A stretch of 54,419 nt of DNA from a bacterium (lineage in GTDB: Bacteria > Latescibacterota > Latescibacteria > Latescibacterales > Latescibacteraceae). The stretch covers positions 1 through 54,419 of the forward strand of contig JAJFUH010000049.1 in assembly GCA_021372535.1 (NCBI GenBank). Reading direction: 5' to 3'. The notes beneath the pieces were generated by a model. The model was not told the DNA's origin, ran no database searches, and saw only the letters and a list, made by a program, of their open reading frames with translations. The first letter of the stretch is position 1, and the number at the start of each line of letters is the position of its first letter. Shown piece by piece: positions 1 through 8,834 of this stretch. Made by a program: the position numbers and the translations under genes.

Positions 1-19
1 CTCTCTTGAGGCAAGAGAG
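1..19. repeat. Short perfect hairpin at the window edge
   Basis: CTCTCTTG (1-8) and CAAGAGAG (12-19) form a perfect 8-bp stem with a 3-nt loop. No T-run follows on the + strand, so it is not clearly a terminator. It may be part of a repeat that continues beyond the window. Confidence 0.4.
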
Positions 20-200
20 GGGATTGAGGGGTGAGTTCGGGTTGAGAAAAGGGGCAATAACCAAATCAAAAACAATACACATGCCGGTAAAAGCCCTATT
101 TACAAGATTTTTCAAATATTTATAGCAATTTTAACCGGACATTACTGGTATGAACTATTAAAAATAGCTCAATACTGTATAAAAAAATGTTATATCTTTT

Positions 201-228
201 TGTCCCTTTGTTCCTCTGTCCCTTTGTT
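201..228. repeat. Two-copy 12-bp direct repeat before rarA
   Basis: TGTCCCTTTGTT occurs at 201-212 and 217-228 (period 16) within the leader just before the rarA start. It looks like a simple pyrimidine-rich tandem repeat. No function is evident. Confidence 0.55.
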
Positions 229-245
229 ACAGGAAGTCGATATCC

Positions 246-1595
246 ATGCCCGACGAAATGAACCTGTTCGGTGAGAGCATTCCCGATCCGGGAAAGCCGA
301 TTAAAAGTCAGCCGCTTGCCGACCGTTTTCGACCTGTCAGCCTCGATGAATTTGTCGGGCAGGAACATCTTGTCGGCGAGGGAGGATACCTCCGGGAAGC
401 CATCGCAAACGATCAGATATCGTCCATTATTTTCTGGGGGCCTCCGGGCTCTGGTAAAACAACGCTTGCGCGTATCATCAGCAACTCGACCGATGCCGAG
501 TTCGTTTCGTTTTCCGCCGTGTCGAGCGGCGTCAAGGAAATCCGTGAGGTTGTCGCACAGGCACGGATGCGCCCGAACAAGACTATATTATTCATAGACG
601 AGATTCACCGGTTCAACAAGGCACAACAGGACGCTTTTTTGCCCTTTGTCGAGGATGGAACGATCGTTCTCATAGGGGCAACGACCGAGAATCCTTCGTT
701 CGAGGTGAACTCGCCGCTCCTTTCGCGGTCGCGGGTTCTTGTGCTCAATTCCCTTACGGACGACAATATCCGCACGATCGTCCGGCGGGTCATCGAAGAC
801 ACAGGTCGCGGTCTTGGCGGGACTGTCGGCGATATCGAAGAGAAAGCGCTCGATGCCCTCGTATCGTTCAGCGGCGGAGACGCGCGCCGTGCGCTCAATG
901 TGCTCGAGCTTGCTGCCGGAATGGTGAAAAAGGCCGGAAAAGGCGGCGCGGTAATAACCCTCGGGGATGTGGAAAAAGCCTCCCAGCGGAGGATGCTCCG
1001 CTATGATCGTGCTGGCGAGGAGCACTATAACATCATCTCCGCCATTCATAAGAGCATGCGTGGTTCCGATCCCGATGCCGCGCTCTACTGGTTCTGCCGT
1101 ATGCTCGAGGGAGGCGAGGACCCGCTCTATATCGCGCGCCGTGTCGTCCGGTTCGCCACGGAGGATGTGGGAAACGCCGACCCGCAGGCGCTCCAGGTGG
1201 CAATCGCCGCCACCGAAACGTACCGCTTTCTCGGAACGCCGGAAGGAGAGCTGGCAATCGCCCAGGCTATCATATACTGCGCGACTGCGCCGAAATCCAA
1301 CGCGATCTATACGGCGTATTCCGAAGCGCGGGGGGATGCCCGTAAATACGGGGAGCTGCCGGTTCCCATGCATATCAGGAACGCTCCGACCCGTCTTATG
1401 AAGAATCTCGGGTACGGCAAGGGATATGAGTACGATCATAACTCCGAGGACAGTTACTCAGGCCAGGATCACCTGCCGGATAAGCTCCTGGGAACACATT
1501 ATTATATACCTTCGAAGTACGGCTTTGAAAAGGTTATCTCCGAACGCCTCAAGTGGTGGGAAGACCGTAAACGCGAAAGAAAGAACGAAACATGA
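246..1595 (+). CDS. rarA: RarA/MgsA-type AAA+ recombination ATPase
   Basis: This 449-residue protein matches the RarA (MgsA/WRNIP1) family, clamp-loader-like AAA+ ATPases that act at stalled or gapped replication forks in the cytoplasm. Walker A is GPPGSGKT (65-72), Walker B ILFIDE (114-119), sensor 1 GATTENPSF (144-152), and the arginine-finger region LLSR is at 158-161. The C-terminal half holds the tetramerisation part, with EDVGNADPQAL and a RMLRYDR segment typical of the family. Length is normal. ATG 246 is preceded by AGGA about 11 bases upstream; Met5 (258) is an alternative start. The stop overlaps the next start by four bases (ATGA), so the HAD gene is probably co-transcribed and translationally coupled. 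No link to the flagellar genes is evident. Confidence 0.95.
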   Translation: MPDEMNLFGESIPDPGKPIKSQPLADRFRPVSLDEFVGQEHLVGEGGYLREAIANDQISSIIFWGPPGSGKTTLARIISNSTDAEFVSFSAVSSGVKEIREVVAQARMRPNKTILFIDEIHRFNKAQQDAFLPFVEDGTIVLIGATTENPSFEVNSPLLSRSRVLVLNSLTDDNIRTIVRRVIEDTGRGLGGTVGDIEEKALDALVSFSGGDARRALNVLELAAGMVKKAGKGGAVITLGDVEKASQRRMLRYDRAGEEHYNIISAIHKSMRGSDPDAALYWFCRMLEGGEDPLYIARRVVRFATEDVGNADPQALQVAIAATETYRFLGTPEGELAIAQAIIYCATAPKSNAIYTAYSEARGDARKYGELPVPMHIRNAPTRLMKNLGYGKGYEYDHNSEDSYSGQDHLPDKLLGTHYYIPSKYGFEKVISERLKWWEDRKRERKNET

Positions 1596-2467
1596 TAAAT
1601 ACAGGAACAGAAAAACCCGCCGGGCTTCTGGGAATCGATGTGGACGGTACCCTGATCACCGATGACGGACATATTACTGAAGCGGTTTACAAGGCGCTCG
1701 AAAAGGCTGTGTCTGCCCGCTGGGAATTTGTTATCGCGAGCGGCCGCACGTTTTATGCCGCCAAGACGGTGATCGACCGGCTGCCGTTTCTCCGCTATGC
1801 GGTGCTCAGCAACGGATCGTGTATAGTCGATGTCAGGACAGGTACGGTGCTGCATCTCGAAAAACTGCCTTCCGCCGTGGTAAGGGAGGTTGTGAGAATA
1901 ACCCGTGAGCTCGGTGCGATACCAACCCTGTACAGCACCGACATTCATCACCAGACGGTCTATTACGATACGCTCGAGGGAGCCTGCGATTATTTCACCT
2001 GGTATGTTACCAACGATAAGCGGTGTACGATGATCGATGATGTCATGACCGTTACCGATGATGTCCTCCAGATCGGGATGATTGCCGCGCGGGAGATCAT
2101 TTTTTCCATTCGCGATGCATTGAAAGAGGTTACGGCCAAGGTAATCGCTCTTCCGTTCGAGAGCGTGCATTTCGGCGGGAAAAGCGATGAATTCTGGTTT
2201 TTGCAGGTTGTGACGGAACAGGCGACAAAACACAATGCGCTCCGCCGTATCGCCGGCTGGCTCGATGTTCCTCCGGGGCGGCTTGTCACGGTCGGCGATA
2301 ACTACAACGACGCCGATATGATAAGCCTTGCGGATGTGGGCGTGGCCATGGGAAACGCGCCAGATGAGATAAAAAAAATCGCCCGCGAGGTTGTCGGCTC
2401 GAATAACGGCTCCGGGCTCGCGGAGGTTGTCGACCGCATCATACTGAACGAAGATTATTTTCGCTGA
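1592..2467 (+). CDS. Cof-type HAD-superfamily phosphatase
   Basis: A 291-residue HAD hydrolase of the Cof/YbiV (IIB cap) type, which usually dephosphorylates sugar phosphates, flavin precursors or other small metabolites; the substrate cannot be read from sequence. Motif I DVDGT (16-20) gives the nucleophile Asp16 and acid/base Asp18, motif II is SGRT (50-53), the motif III lysine is probably Lys213 in TKHNAL, and motif IV is GDNYND (235-240). The cap lies between motifs II and III. The start overlaps the rarA stop (ATGA). It converges on bioY, with only 42 bp between the two ends. Confidence 0.9.
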   Translation: MINTGTEKPAGLLGIDVDGTLITDDGHITEAVYKALEKAVSARWEFVIASGRTFYAAKTVIDRLPFLRYAVLSNGSCIVDVRTGTVLHLEKLPSAVVREVVRITRELGAIPTLYSTDIHHQTVYYDTLEGACDYFTWYVTNDKRCTMIDDVMTVTDDVLQIGMIAAREIIFSIRDALKEVTAKVIALPFESVHFGGKSDEFWFLQVVTEQATKHNALRRIAGWLDVPPGRLVTVGDNYNDADMISLADVGVAMGNAPDEIKKIAREVVGSNNGSGLAEVVDRIILNEDYFR

Positions 2468-2509
2468 ACAATCAGGGTGCGTCCGGGGTAAGTGATGCCG
2501 AAAGGTGCG

Positions 2510-3058
2510 TTACTGACCGGCAGTGAGACGTTTCCTGATCCGTACGGCGATAAAAGCCGCAGGTATGGTGGTAATGAGGTCGCCGATGAGAGGGATAAAC
2601 AGGCCGACCTTCAGGAGGGTATATACGGAAGCGGGGACATCGGCGATCCAGTGCATTGCAACAATGAGCCACAGGACTCCGGGAACGTAGATTCCGGCAA
2701 GACCGGCGATCATGATAAATAAGGCGAATATAACCGATCCCCGTCTGTTGAACCGGGCAAGGAATCCTGTCAATGAAGCGCATACGGTGAATCCGAGGAT
2801 ATATCCGAAGGTCGGGGAGAGAATGTAGGCCGGACCGCCTCCCGAGGCGAAAACGGGAAGACCTGCCAGCCCGACGATCATATAGAGTGTGCAGGCTGCA
2901 GCGCCCTGCACCGGCCCGAGACAGTAGCCTGTAATAAGAGCCGCGGAGGATTGCAGGGTCAGCGGAACGATCCCGGTGGGAATCCGTATGAACGCAGAGA
3001 CCGCCATGAAGGCGGCAAACAGGGCTGTCCGTGTTATGGTTACTGTTTTCGTTGTCAT
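2510..3058 (-). CDS. bioY: BioY, biotin ECF transporter S component
   Basis: A 182-residue, strongly hydrophobic protein with about six membrane segments, matching BioY, the biotin-binding S component of ECF transporters. Family features include the N-terminal AAFMAVSAFIRIP segment, the PLTLQSSAALITG segment, the GLPVFASGGGP loop and the FGYILGF helix. BioY normally works with EcfA ATPases and EcfT, which are not in this window; some BioY proteins may act alone or share a distant module. It is the only housekeeping gene on the minus strand here. No clear ribosome binding site precedes the ATG at 3058, and I see no BirA operator. Confidence 0.92.
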   Translation of the reverse strand: MTTKTVTITRTALFAAFMAVSAFIRIPTGIVPLTLQSSAALITGYCLGPVQGAAACTLYMIVGLAGLPVFASGGGPAYILSPTFGYILGFTVCASLTGFLARFNRRGSVIFALFIMIAGLAGIYVPGVLWLIVAMHWIADVPASVYTLLKVGLFIPLIGDLITTIPAAFIAVRIRKRLTAGQ

Positions 3059-3084
3059 AGCCGATCGTAAGATTTAATGGAACA

Positions 3085-3118
3085 CGGATTTACGCGGATC
3101 GGACGGATTTACGCGGAT
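3085..3118. repeat. 15-bp direct repeat CGGATTTACGCGGAT, two copies
   Basis: Identical copies lie at 3085-3099 and 3104-3118 (period 19) just upstream of bioY, in a context of further CGGA-rich units. It resembles a dispersed intergenic repeat rather than an operator, but the copy number elsewhere in the genome cannot be judged from here. Confidence 0.6.
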
Positions 3119-3347
3119 TTTTATTAATAAGCATATATTTTAAGTGTTTACGGTAAGGATTCGCTAACAATAGCATAAACAATATATTATATCTTTAAAC
3201 GACTTAAAACGATATTTTTATTAAACCAATCGGGAATTGTGAAACAAGTATACTGTCTGACCATATGATGTGCAAATACTTTCGGGTTGTCGCCGGAATC
3301 CGTGGTATTAAAAACAAGAGAACAAAAAATCGAAGCAGGATATTGAT

Positions 3348-4403
3348 ATGAAAGCAGGAATAACAGGACTTCCGTACAGCGGAAAAACAACGCTCTTCTG
3401 TGCGCTTACGGGGCAGAATTATGAGCACCTTGCCCATGACAGGGATATTCACATCGGTACGGTCAGGGTTCCGGATGCCCGTCTTGACGCCCTGTTCGAA
3501 ATGTTCAAGCCGAAAAAGATAACGTACGCCGCCATGGAGTATTTCGATGTGGCAGGGCAGGCCGTGGCACAGGAAAAAGGGATGGAGCCGAAAGCGCTCC
3601 TGACACTCAAGAGCGCCGATTCGCTCATTGTCGTTCTCGATGCATTCGGCGTTAATGCCGATCCCGGCGCGGATTTTAAAACCCTTATGGATGATCTGGC
3701 TCTCAACGACCTGATCGTGGCGACCAACAGGCTCGAACGTCTCGGAAAGGAGTCGCGAAGCGGTAAAAGCGACGATCAGACTCATGAAAAAGCCCTGCTC
3801 GAACGGTGCCGTGATACGCTCGAAAGCGGGGACATGCTCCGCGACATGGAGCTATGTGAAGAGGAAGAAAAGGCTCTCCGCGGATTCCAGTTCCTGACCC
3901 GCAAACCGCTCCTCATAGTGATCAATATCCCGGAGGCGCTTCTTGCCGGGAACAATGCCCATGAGATGGAACAGCGCTTCAGCACCGTCAAAAACGCCCG
4001 GTGTGCGGCGATCTGCGCCCAGATCGAGATGGAAATTGCCGCGCTCGATGACCCCACGGAGCGCGTGGAATTCCTCAAATCCATGGGAATCGAGGAGCCT
4101 GCCCTCGGCCGTCTCATACGGATGAGTTATGAAAGTCTGGGGCTTATGTCGTTCTTTACCGCCGGCGGAACCGATGAGGTGCGGGCATGGACTGTCCGAA
4201 AGGATTCCCATGCCCCCGAGTGTGCGGGAGTGATCCATTCCGATCTGGAACGCGGCTTCATCAGGGCCGAAACCATTTCGTACGAGGATCTCATGAGCGC
4301 CGGTTCGCTGAAGGTTGCCCGCGAGAAAGGATTGCTGCGCATCGAGGGCAAGGATTATATCGTTCAGGACGGCGATATTCTGACCATCAGGTTCAGTGTG
4401 TAA
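3348..4403 (+). CDS. YchF/Obg-like P-loop NTPase with TGS-like C-terminus
   Basis: A 351-residue protein of the YchF/OLA1 branch of the Obg family, cytoplasmic translation-associated NTPases. The P-loop is GLPYSGKT (7-14; the usual form is GLPNVGKS), the G3-like segment is DVAG (67-70), and the G4 position reads VINIPE (191-196). The last fits the NxxE form that makes YchF proteins prefer ATP over GTP. A coiled-coil stretch fills about 115-180 and a TGS-like (DUF933) domain ends the protein with the usual YIVQDGDIL segment. The unusual P-loop and diverged middle suggest a side branch rather than canonical YchF, so no gene symbol is given. The start has a GCAGGA site about 8 bases upstream. 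Confidence 0.8.
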   Translation: MKAGITGLPYSGKTTLFCALTGQNYEHLAHDRDIHIGTVRVPDARLDALFEMFKPKKITYAAMEYFDVAGQAVAQEKGMEPKALLTLKSADSLIVVLDAFGVNADPGADFKTLMDDLALNDLIVATNRLERLGKESRSGKSDDQTHEKALLERCRDTLESGDMLRDMELCEEEEKALRGFQFLTRKPLLIVINIPEALLAGNNAHEMEQRFSTVKNARCAAICAQIEMEIAALDDPTERVEFLKSMGIEEPALGRLIRMSYESLGLMSFFTAGGTDEVRAWTVRKDSHAPECAGVIHSDLERGFIRAETISYEDLMSAGSLKVAREKGLLRIEGKDYIVQDGDILTIRFSV

Positions 4404-4486
4404 TACCAGGGCATATCACTTTTCGACGAATTGGAATCTATGAAGTATAATTAGGATTAATAATGACCTGTCAAGCTGAAAAATCG

Positions 4487-4507
4487 ATCCCCGATCGATT
4501 CGGGGAT
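4487..4507. repeat. Palindrome between the ychF-like gene and greA
   Basis: ATCCCCGA (4487-4494) and TCGGGGAT (4500-4507) form a perfect 8-bp stem with a TCGAT loop. No T-run follows, so it is more like a REP-type intergenic palindrome than an intrinsic terminator. Confidence 0.5.
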
Positions 4508-4567
4508 TGAAATCGTATAGTGTAAATGCAGCTGGTTTTTGAATGCAATTTGATAAAGGAGTGTCTA

Positions 4568-4573
4568 TATAAT
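4568..4573 (+). promoter_or_regulatory. Possible -10 element of a greA promoter
   Basis: A perfect TATAAT lies 58 bases before the greA start. No good -35 hexamer is found at 16-18 bp, so this is only a candidate housekeeping promoter. Confidence 0.3.
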
Positions 4574-4630
4574 GATGATTTATAGTGTGGTGGTATGTAT
4601 TTCAAGGCGTAAAAGATCGGGAGTTCATCA

Positions 4631-5101
4631 ATGGACCATATAAACGTGACGAGGGAAGGTGAAAAAAAACTCCATGAAGAATTAAAATATCTCAAGGAGG
4701 TTCGAAGACCCCAGGTTATCAATGCTCTCAAGGAAGCCCGAAGAAAGGGCGATCTTTCTGAAAACGCCGAGTATGATGCCGCCCGCGAGGAACAGCGATT
4801 CCTTGAATCGCGTATCCATACTCTTGAGGTTATGGTCCGTAGCGTTCGGATCATCAATGAGTCAAGGATACCCGATGACAAGGTATATATCGGCGCCCGT
4901 GTCGGTCTCGAGGATATCGAATCCGGAGAGGAGCTTTTTTACATTCTGGTCAATGAAATCGAGGCGGATTTCAAAGCGCGGAAGATATCCACTACTTCTC
5001 CCATCGGCAAGAGTCTCCTCGGCAAAAGTGTCGGAGATGCCGTCGAGATAACTATTCCGAAAGGGACGCTGCGATACAGGATTACATCGATATCCAGATA
5101 A
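4631..5101 (+). CDS. greA: Transcription elongation factor GreA
   Basis: A 156-residue GreA, the secondary-channel factor that stimulates transcript cleavage by backtracked RNA polymerase. The N-terminal coiled coil holds the RRKGDLSENAEYDAARE segment (about 37-53), including the conserved acidic tip residues Asp and Glu of GDLSENAEY. The C-terminal FKBP-like domain ends with SPIGKSLLGKSVGD followed by a short basic tail. Length is standard. A GGGAG site (4619-4623) sits 7 bases before the ATG. It stands alone, with gaps on both sides. Confidence 0.97.
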   Translation: MDHINVTREGEKKLHEELKYLKEVRRPQVINALKEARRKGDLSENAEYDAAREEQRFLESRIHTLEVMVRSVRIINESRIPDDKVYIGARVGLEDIESGEELFYILVNEIEADFKARKISTTSPIGKSLLGKSVGDAVEITIPKGTLRYRITSISR

Positions 5102-5439
5102 ATTGGTATTGCCTGCCGGTATTTCCGGTATTTTAAGAGAGCTCGGTGAATTATACAGACGCATATATTCAGAAATGTATTGAATCAGTGTTACGGATGA
5201 GTTATATTAAAGCATGGAAACCTGCATTTTATATCGGTATATGAGGCACATTCCAAACATCCCGCCGTTTGTTCCGATTTTATGATGATACATATATGTT
5301 GTATAGAATCATAAAATACTTGTGTTTTTCCACAAAATATTGTATATATCAAATTACTGAATCATAACCGGGGGACAGGTATATCCGGTCACTACCGAAG
5401 AGTATTACCAAAATGTGTAAAAATAAGGAGCCGGCAGGC
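5102..5439. other. Intergenic gap after greA
   Basis: This 338-bp AT-rich stretch has no supported gene. It holds a perfect 10-bp inverted repeat (listed separately) and, near the start, two copies of CCGGTATTT. No clear terminator or promoter could be assigned. Confidence 0.5.
5277..5317. repeat. Perfect 10-bp inverted repeat
   Basis: ATTTTATGAT (5277-5286) is matched by ATCATAAAAT (5308-5317), with a further inner TACA/TGTA pairing in the 21-nt loop. It lies about 120 bp upstream of the next gene and could be an operator or a cruciform. Function is unknown. Confidence 0.5.
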
Positions 5440-5796
5440 ATGGATGAAATCGAAGAGCTTTTTAAAAAGTATACTGTTCTCCTCGATCTCTATGCCGAAC
5501 TCGAATCAGTTTCGGAGAATATATGCCGTGCTCTGGAAACCGGGTCATCTCTTGCGGGTATTGCCGGGAATCTCCGTGAAAAAAAGGAGATAGTCGAACG
5601 GATCGGTCATGAATCGGAAACGATCGCGTGCCTTAAGAAAACCATAGCCGACCGCAAGCTCATATCCGATGCAGAACGTGTCATGGTCAGGAACGCCGAG
5701 GAAGACCTCACCGAGGCGGTCAGCCGTGTTGTCGACCAAGGGCAGAGAACCTGTGAACTCATGATGAAACAGGGTGTAAAAGTATCGAGGAGATGA
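5440..5796 (+). CDS. Small helical protein, possibly FlgN/FliT-like
   Basis: A 118-residue, almost wholly alpha-helical, charged protein that I do not recognise with certainty. The ATG at 5440 is chosen because AAGGAG (5425-5430) lies 9 bases before it; an upstream ATG at 5413 in the same frame has no such site. The pattern of a long N-terminal helix, a stretch 'NLREKKEIVERI' and a second helical half resembles export chaperones of the FlgN/FliT type, but this is inference from general character. It lies just upstream of the histidine kinase, so the two may be co-expressed. A clear flgN gene exists elsewhere (51353-51868), so this would be a second chaperone such as FliT. Confidence 0.65.
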   Translation: MDEIEELFKKYTVLLDLYAELESVSENICRALETGSSLAGIAGNLREKKEIVERIGHESETIACLKKTIADRKLISDAERVMVRNAEEDLTEAVSRVVDQGQRTCELMMKQGVKVSRR

Positions 5797-5806
5797 TACG
5801 GCGGGA

Positions 5807-7273
5807 TTGATAAGTGCGACAGGCAACAGAAAAAAACACTGTAAGAAAACGATGACAAAAACCGGTAAAAATACTCCCGGGGGAAAGACGGCTGAAGGAG
5901 CTGTTCAGCATGTCCCGACGCCGGACATGAAAAGTGAATTGCCGTTAAACGGCGCTGTTCCGGGCGATGTGAAACCGGAAACCGTCGACTTCATGCGGGG
6001 GCTCATCGAGTCGTTCAATGCTTCCGCTGCGAAACTCAAGGAAGCGTATTCCGCGCTTCAGGAAAAGTTCGACAGGCTCAATCTCAGGCTCGAGGAAACG
6101 AACCGTGAGCTGACCATAAGCCTCGCGGAACAGGAACGTCTGTCAAACTACCTGACCAATATTCTCGAAAGCCTCTCTTCAGGTGTGCTGGTCATCGATA
6201 CCGGCGGACGGATAACACTTTTCAACCGCGGAGCTGAAACCATAACGGGTATACAGACGTCTGATGCTCAAGGAAAACAATACAGCGAGGTAATGGGAGG
6301 GACAACCCCTGTCGAATTGACGCCGCTCCGGACGCTCTCGAACGGCGAACGCCGCTCAAACATGGAAAAACGGCTGACAGCCCGGAACGGGCAGCAGATT
6401 CCCGTGGGATTTTCCACATCTCCGCTTCTCAATAAAGCGGGAGAGATGATCGGCGCTGTGGAAATTTTCATGGACCTGAGCAGGATAAAGGCTCTCGAAG
6501 AAGAGATTTCCCGGATGGACAAGCTGGCGGCTCTCGGCCAGATGGCTGCGACCATGGCTCACAAGATACGGAATCCCCTCGGAGGAATTGCCGGTTTTAC
6601 GGGCCTTCTCCAGCTCGAACTCGATGAAAATGACAACGGGAAGCGTCTTCTCGGAAAAATAACCGAGGGAGTTGACAAGCTTGACAGAATTATCACGAGC
6701 CTTCTCTCGTACACCGCGCGGCTCAGGCTCAATACCCGTCTGGTCGATCTCGGAGAACGCATGACCCGTGTGATCGAGGTGCTCAGGGATGAACGTCCCG
6801 GAGATACCGAAGGCGTTGAGTTCGGGCTCGATTTACCCGCGGGCCCCGTATCGGCGGAAGTGGACAGCGAGCATTTCACCGGAGCGATGCTCAATATTGT
6901 CCGTAACGCCGTTGAGGCCATCGATGGTGACGGGAAAATCACGGTGCGGATATGTCACGGCGGATTCGATATGAAACCCGCGTGCCCGCTTACCGTAAAG
7001 CTGCTCGGGAGGATACGGGAGTCGTCCGGACTTGCAAAGACCGGGCTTCCGGGCGCAATAATAACGGTGACCGATACCGGAGCCGGCATGGATGACGATG
7101 TTATCGATAAACTGTTCGTGCCGTTCTTCACAACGAAAGAAAACGGCATTGGATTGGGGCTTGCAGCCGCACGGAAGGTTATCGAGGCGCATCACGGGGA
7201 AATATGGATTGAAAGCGAATCCGGCGCAGGAACCGCGGTGGGGGTAGTACTGCCCGGAACGAATATGGCATGA
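5807..7273 (+). CDS. PAS-domain sensor histidine kinase (FlrB/AtoS-like)
   Basis: A 488-residue soluble kinase with no membrane segment. The order is a low-complexity N-terminus (1-60), a coiled coil (about 66-115), a PAS domain (about 116-225), a DHp domain with the phosphorylated His252 in MAHKIRNPLGG, and an HATPase domain with N-box NIVRNAVEAI, G1 DTGAGM, the PFFTTKENGIGLGL G2 region and a final GAGTAVGVVLP strand. The NtrB-like H-box and the NtrC-class regulator at 8835-10226 make a pair likely. Such soluble pairs beside flagellar genes (FlrB/FlrC, FleS/FleR, FlgS/FlgR) sense basal-body or export-gate assembly; that role is inferred. The start is uncertain: TTG 5807 follows GAGGAG at some distance, and ATG 5852 (residue 16) is an alternative. 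Confidence 0.9.
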   Translation: MISATGNRKKHCKKTMTKTGKNTPGGKTAEGAVQHVPTPDMKSELPLNGAVPGDVKPETVDFMRGLIESFNASAAKLKEAYSALQEKFDRLNLRLEETNRELTISLAEQERLSNYLTNILESLSSGVLVIDTGGRITLFNRGAETITGIQTSDAQGKQYSEVMGGTTPVELTPLRTLSNGERRSNMEKRLTARNGQQIPVGFSTSPLLNKAGEMIGAVEIFMDLSRIKALEEEISRMDKLAALGQMAATMAHKIRNPLGGIAGFTGLLQLELDENDNGKRLLGKITEGVDKLDRIITSLLSYTARLRLNTRLVDLGERMTRVIEVLRDERPGDTEGVEFGLDLPAGPVSAEVDSEHFTGAMLNIVRNAVEAIDGDGKITVRICHGGFDMKPACPLTVKLLGRIRESSGLAKTGLPGAIITVTDTGAGMDDDVIDKLFVPFFTTKENGIGLGLAAARKVIEAHHGEIWIESESGAGTAVGVVLPGTNMA

Positions 7274-7364
7274 TAGGAATGAATCCCCGTACTGGTGAAT
7301 CATTACAGGCGGGCGATGCATGGTACAGATGATTATGAAGACAGTGTACGGAACGGGGAATTCG

Positions 7365-8756
7365 ATGAAAAACATGGTTGGCATCCTTGTTGTAATGGCA
7401 TGTGTATCCGGTTTCGTTCCGGCAGCGGTCGCTGAAAACGCCCCCGTATGGAATCCCGCATGGAAATTCAGCATGGAGGTCATTGTTCAGGAAACCGCGG
7501 GGATCGACCGTATACAGGAGCCTGTCGAATGTGAAATCGCGCTGGTTCATCCGATGAAAAGCGGCGATGTTAAGACTGTTCCCGCCGATATACGCCGCGA
7601 GGTGAGGGTTGTCCGCTGCACCGCCGAAAAGCGTTTTATCGAGATTTCATCGCAGGTATATGATATCCGCGCGGGCGCGAAAAACGTGAAGAGCGATCCA
7701 CCGACAGTCGCCGTGCGGGCTCGGGTTGTGTTCATGGCCGATGTCAAGGCTCTTTCATCCGAGCGGTATCTTGTCTGTTGCGGCAATCCCGAAGCGAAAC
7801 CGCCGCAGTATGATACGCCGATGACCGTGACCGGGAAGGATGTATTTTATACGATCGACAACCCGATGTACCGGATCATCACCGAGGAAAAGAGCGGGCA
7901 GATCGACGAGATCGATCTCAAATTCGCCACGAAGCCCTCGCTGCGGTTCAAATACGGCACTCTCCACTGGAATCCCGACTTCATTGTTGTTCCCGGTGAT
8001 TTCCCGATGACGGGGTATACGTGGTGGTATGCCCACCATTTCGACAAGCCGGAGTATGAGGTCGAATCCGGCCCCGTATTTTTTTCGATAAAGCGACGGC
8101 AGCTCATTCCCGGGCAGGACACCGCATATATGGAGGTGTATTACCGTTTTTATGCGGGGCTTCCGTACTTTATCAGCGAGACGCTCATCGAGGCAAAGAA
8201 GGATACGCGAACTTTCGCCATCAGGAACGACGAGCTTGCATTCGGGAGAAACGATTTCAACCTTGTCGGCTGGCGGAACAAGACCCCCGACATGTTCGAG
8301 AGTCACCTGGGAGAGATCGGCTCGACCGGCCTTTATTACGAGGGCTACCACAGCGGCCATGTCCTGGGAAGCGCGCTCCCGCCCAACATGGCATGGATCA
8401 GCATGTTTAACCGCAACAACGGCTACGGGGTCGGTAGCATTCGCCTCGAATGGGAGAATATAAACCGTCTGACCGGCGAACCCTCGCCGCTCTATAACTC
8501 GCACACCGTCATCAGCGAGCATGACGAGGGCCTGTACTGGTTCAGGAGCCTCATTTATTCGCCGAGAGCCATTGAAGGTGTCAGCACGGACGAGCTGGAG
8601 AAATACCTCGTCAGGGTTCCAAAAGGCTCGTCCTACCGTGAAAAGAACGCCTATGTCATGTATGCATCGGATAAGGACAATCCCTTCGGGCCTATAGACG
8701 ATCTCTGGATGAAACTTCGGAAACCGTTGCAGGTGAAAGTAATACAGCCGAAATAG
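7365..8756 (+). CDS. Secreted protein of unknown function, mutarotase-like sandwich features
   Basis: A 463-residue protein with a clear signal peptide: basic start, hydrophobic core, and a likely cut after AVA in VPAAVAENA. ATG 7365 is chosen because the signal sequence starts there and a GGGGA site lies just upstream; an in-frame ATG at 7320 would add 15 residues. The body is rich in beta strands and aromatic residues (YTWWYAHHF, VYYRFYAGLPYFISE, YDTPMTVTGKDVFYTIDNP). This is reminiscent of the beta-sandwich (galactose-mutarotase-like) domains of polysaccharide-processing enzymes, but no catalytic motif can be named and the family is not recognised. It sits between a kinase gene and its probable response regulator gene, which is odd for a periplasmic or secreted protein. 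It could be a periplasmic input to the pathway or an unrelated insertion. Confidence 0.75.
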   Translation: MKNMVGILVVMACVSGFVPAAVAENAPVWNPAWKFSMEVIVQETAGIDRIQEPVECEIALVHPMKSGDVKTVPADIRREVRVVRCTAEKRFIEISSQVYDIRAGAKNVKSDPPTVAVRARVVFMADVKALSSERYLVCCGNPEAKPPQYDTPMTVTGKDVFYTIDNPMYRIITEEKSGQIDEIDLKFATKPSLRFKYGTLHWNPDFIVVPGDFPMTGYTWWYAHHFDKPEYEVESGPVFFSIKRRQLIPGQDTAYMEVYYRFYAGLPYFISETLIEAKKDTRTFAIRNDELAFGRNDFNLVGWRNKTPDMFESHLGEIGSTGLYYEGYHSGHVLGSALPPNMAWISMFNRNNGYGVGSIRLEWENINRLTGEPSPLYNSHTVISEHDEGLYWFRSLIYSPRAIEGVSTDELEKYLVRVPKGSSYREKNAYVMYASDKDNPFGPIDDLWMKLRKPLQVKVIQPK

Positions 8757-8834
8757 AATTAATGTGTAGAATATCGTAACTGCGCCGGATACACGCGATA
8801 TCGTGGTTTTAATGACCGAAAGGAACTGACGATC

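Noticed and set aside
588-1439. Long minus-strand open frame inside rarA
   Set aside because: It lies fully within a clear AAA+ gene on the other strand and resembles no family; a shadow of codon bias.
4545-4573. Full sigma-70 promoter before greA
   Set aside because: Only the TATAAT is good; the candidate -35 sequences are at 12 or 23 bp, not 16-18.
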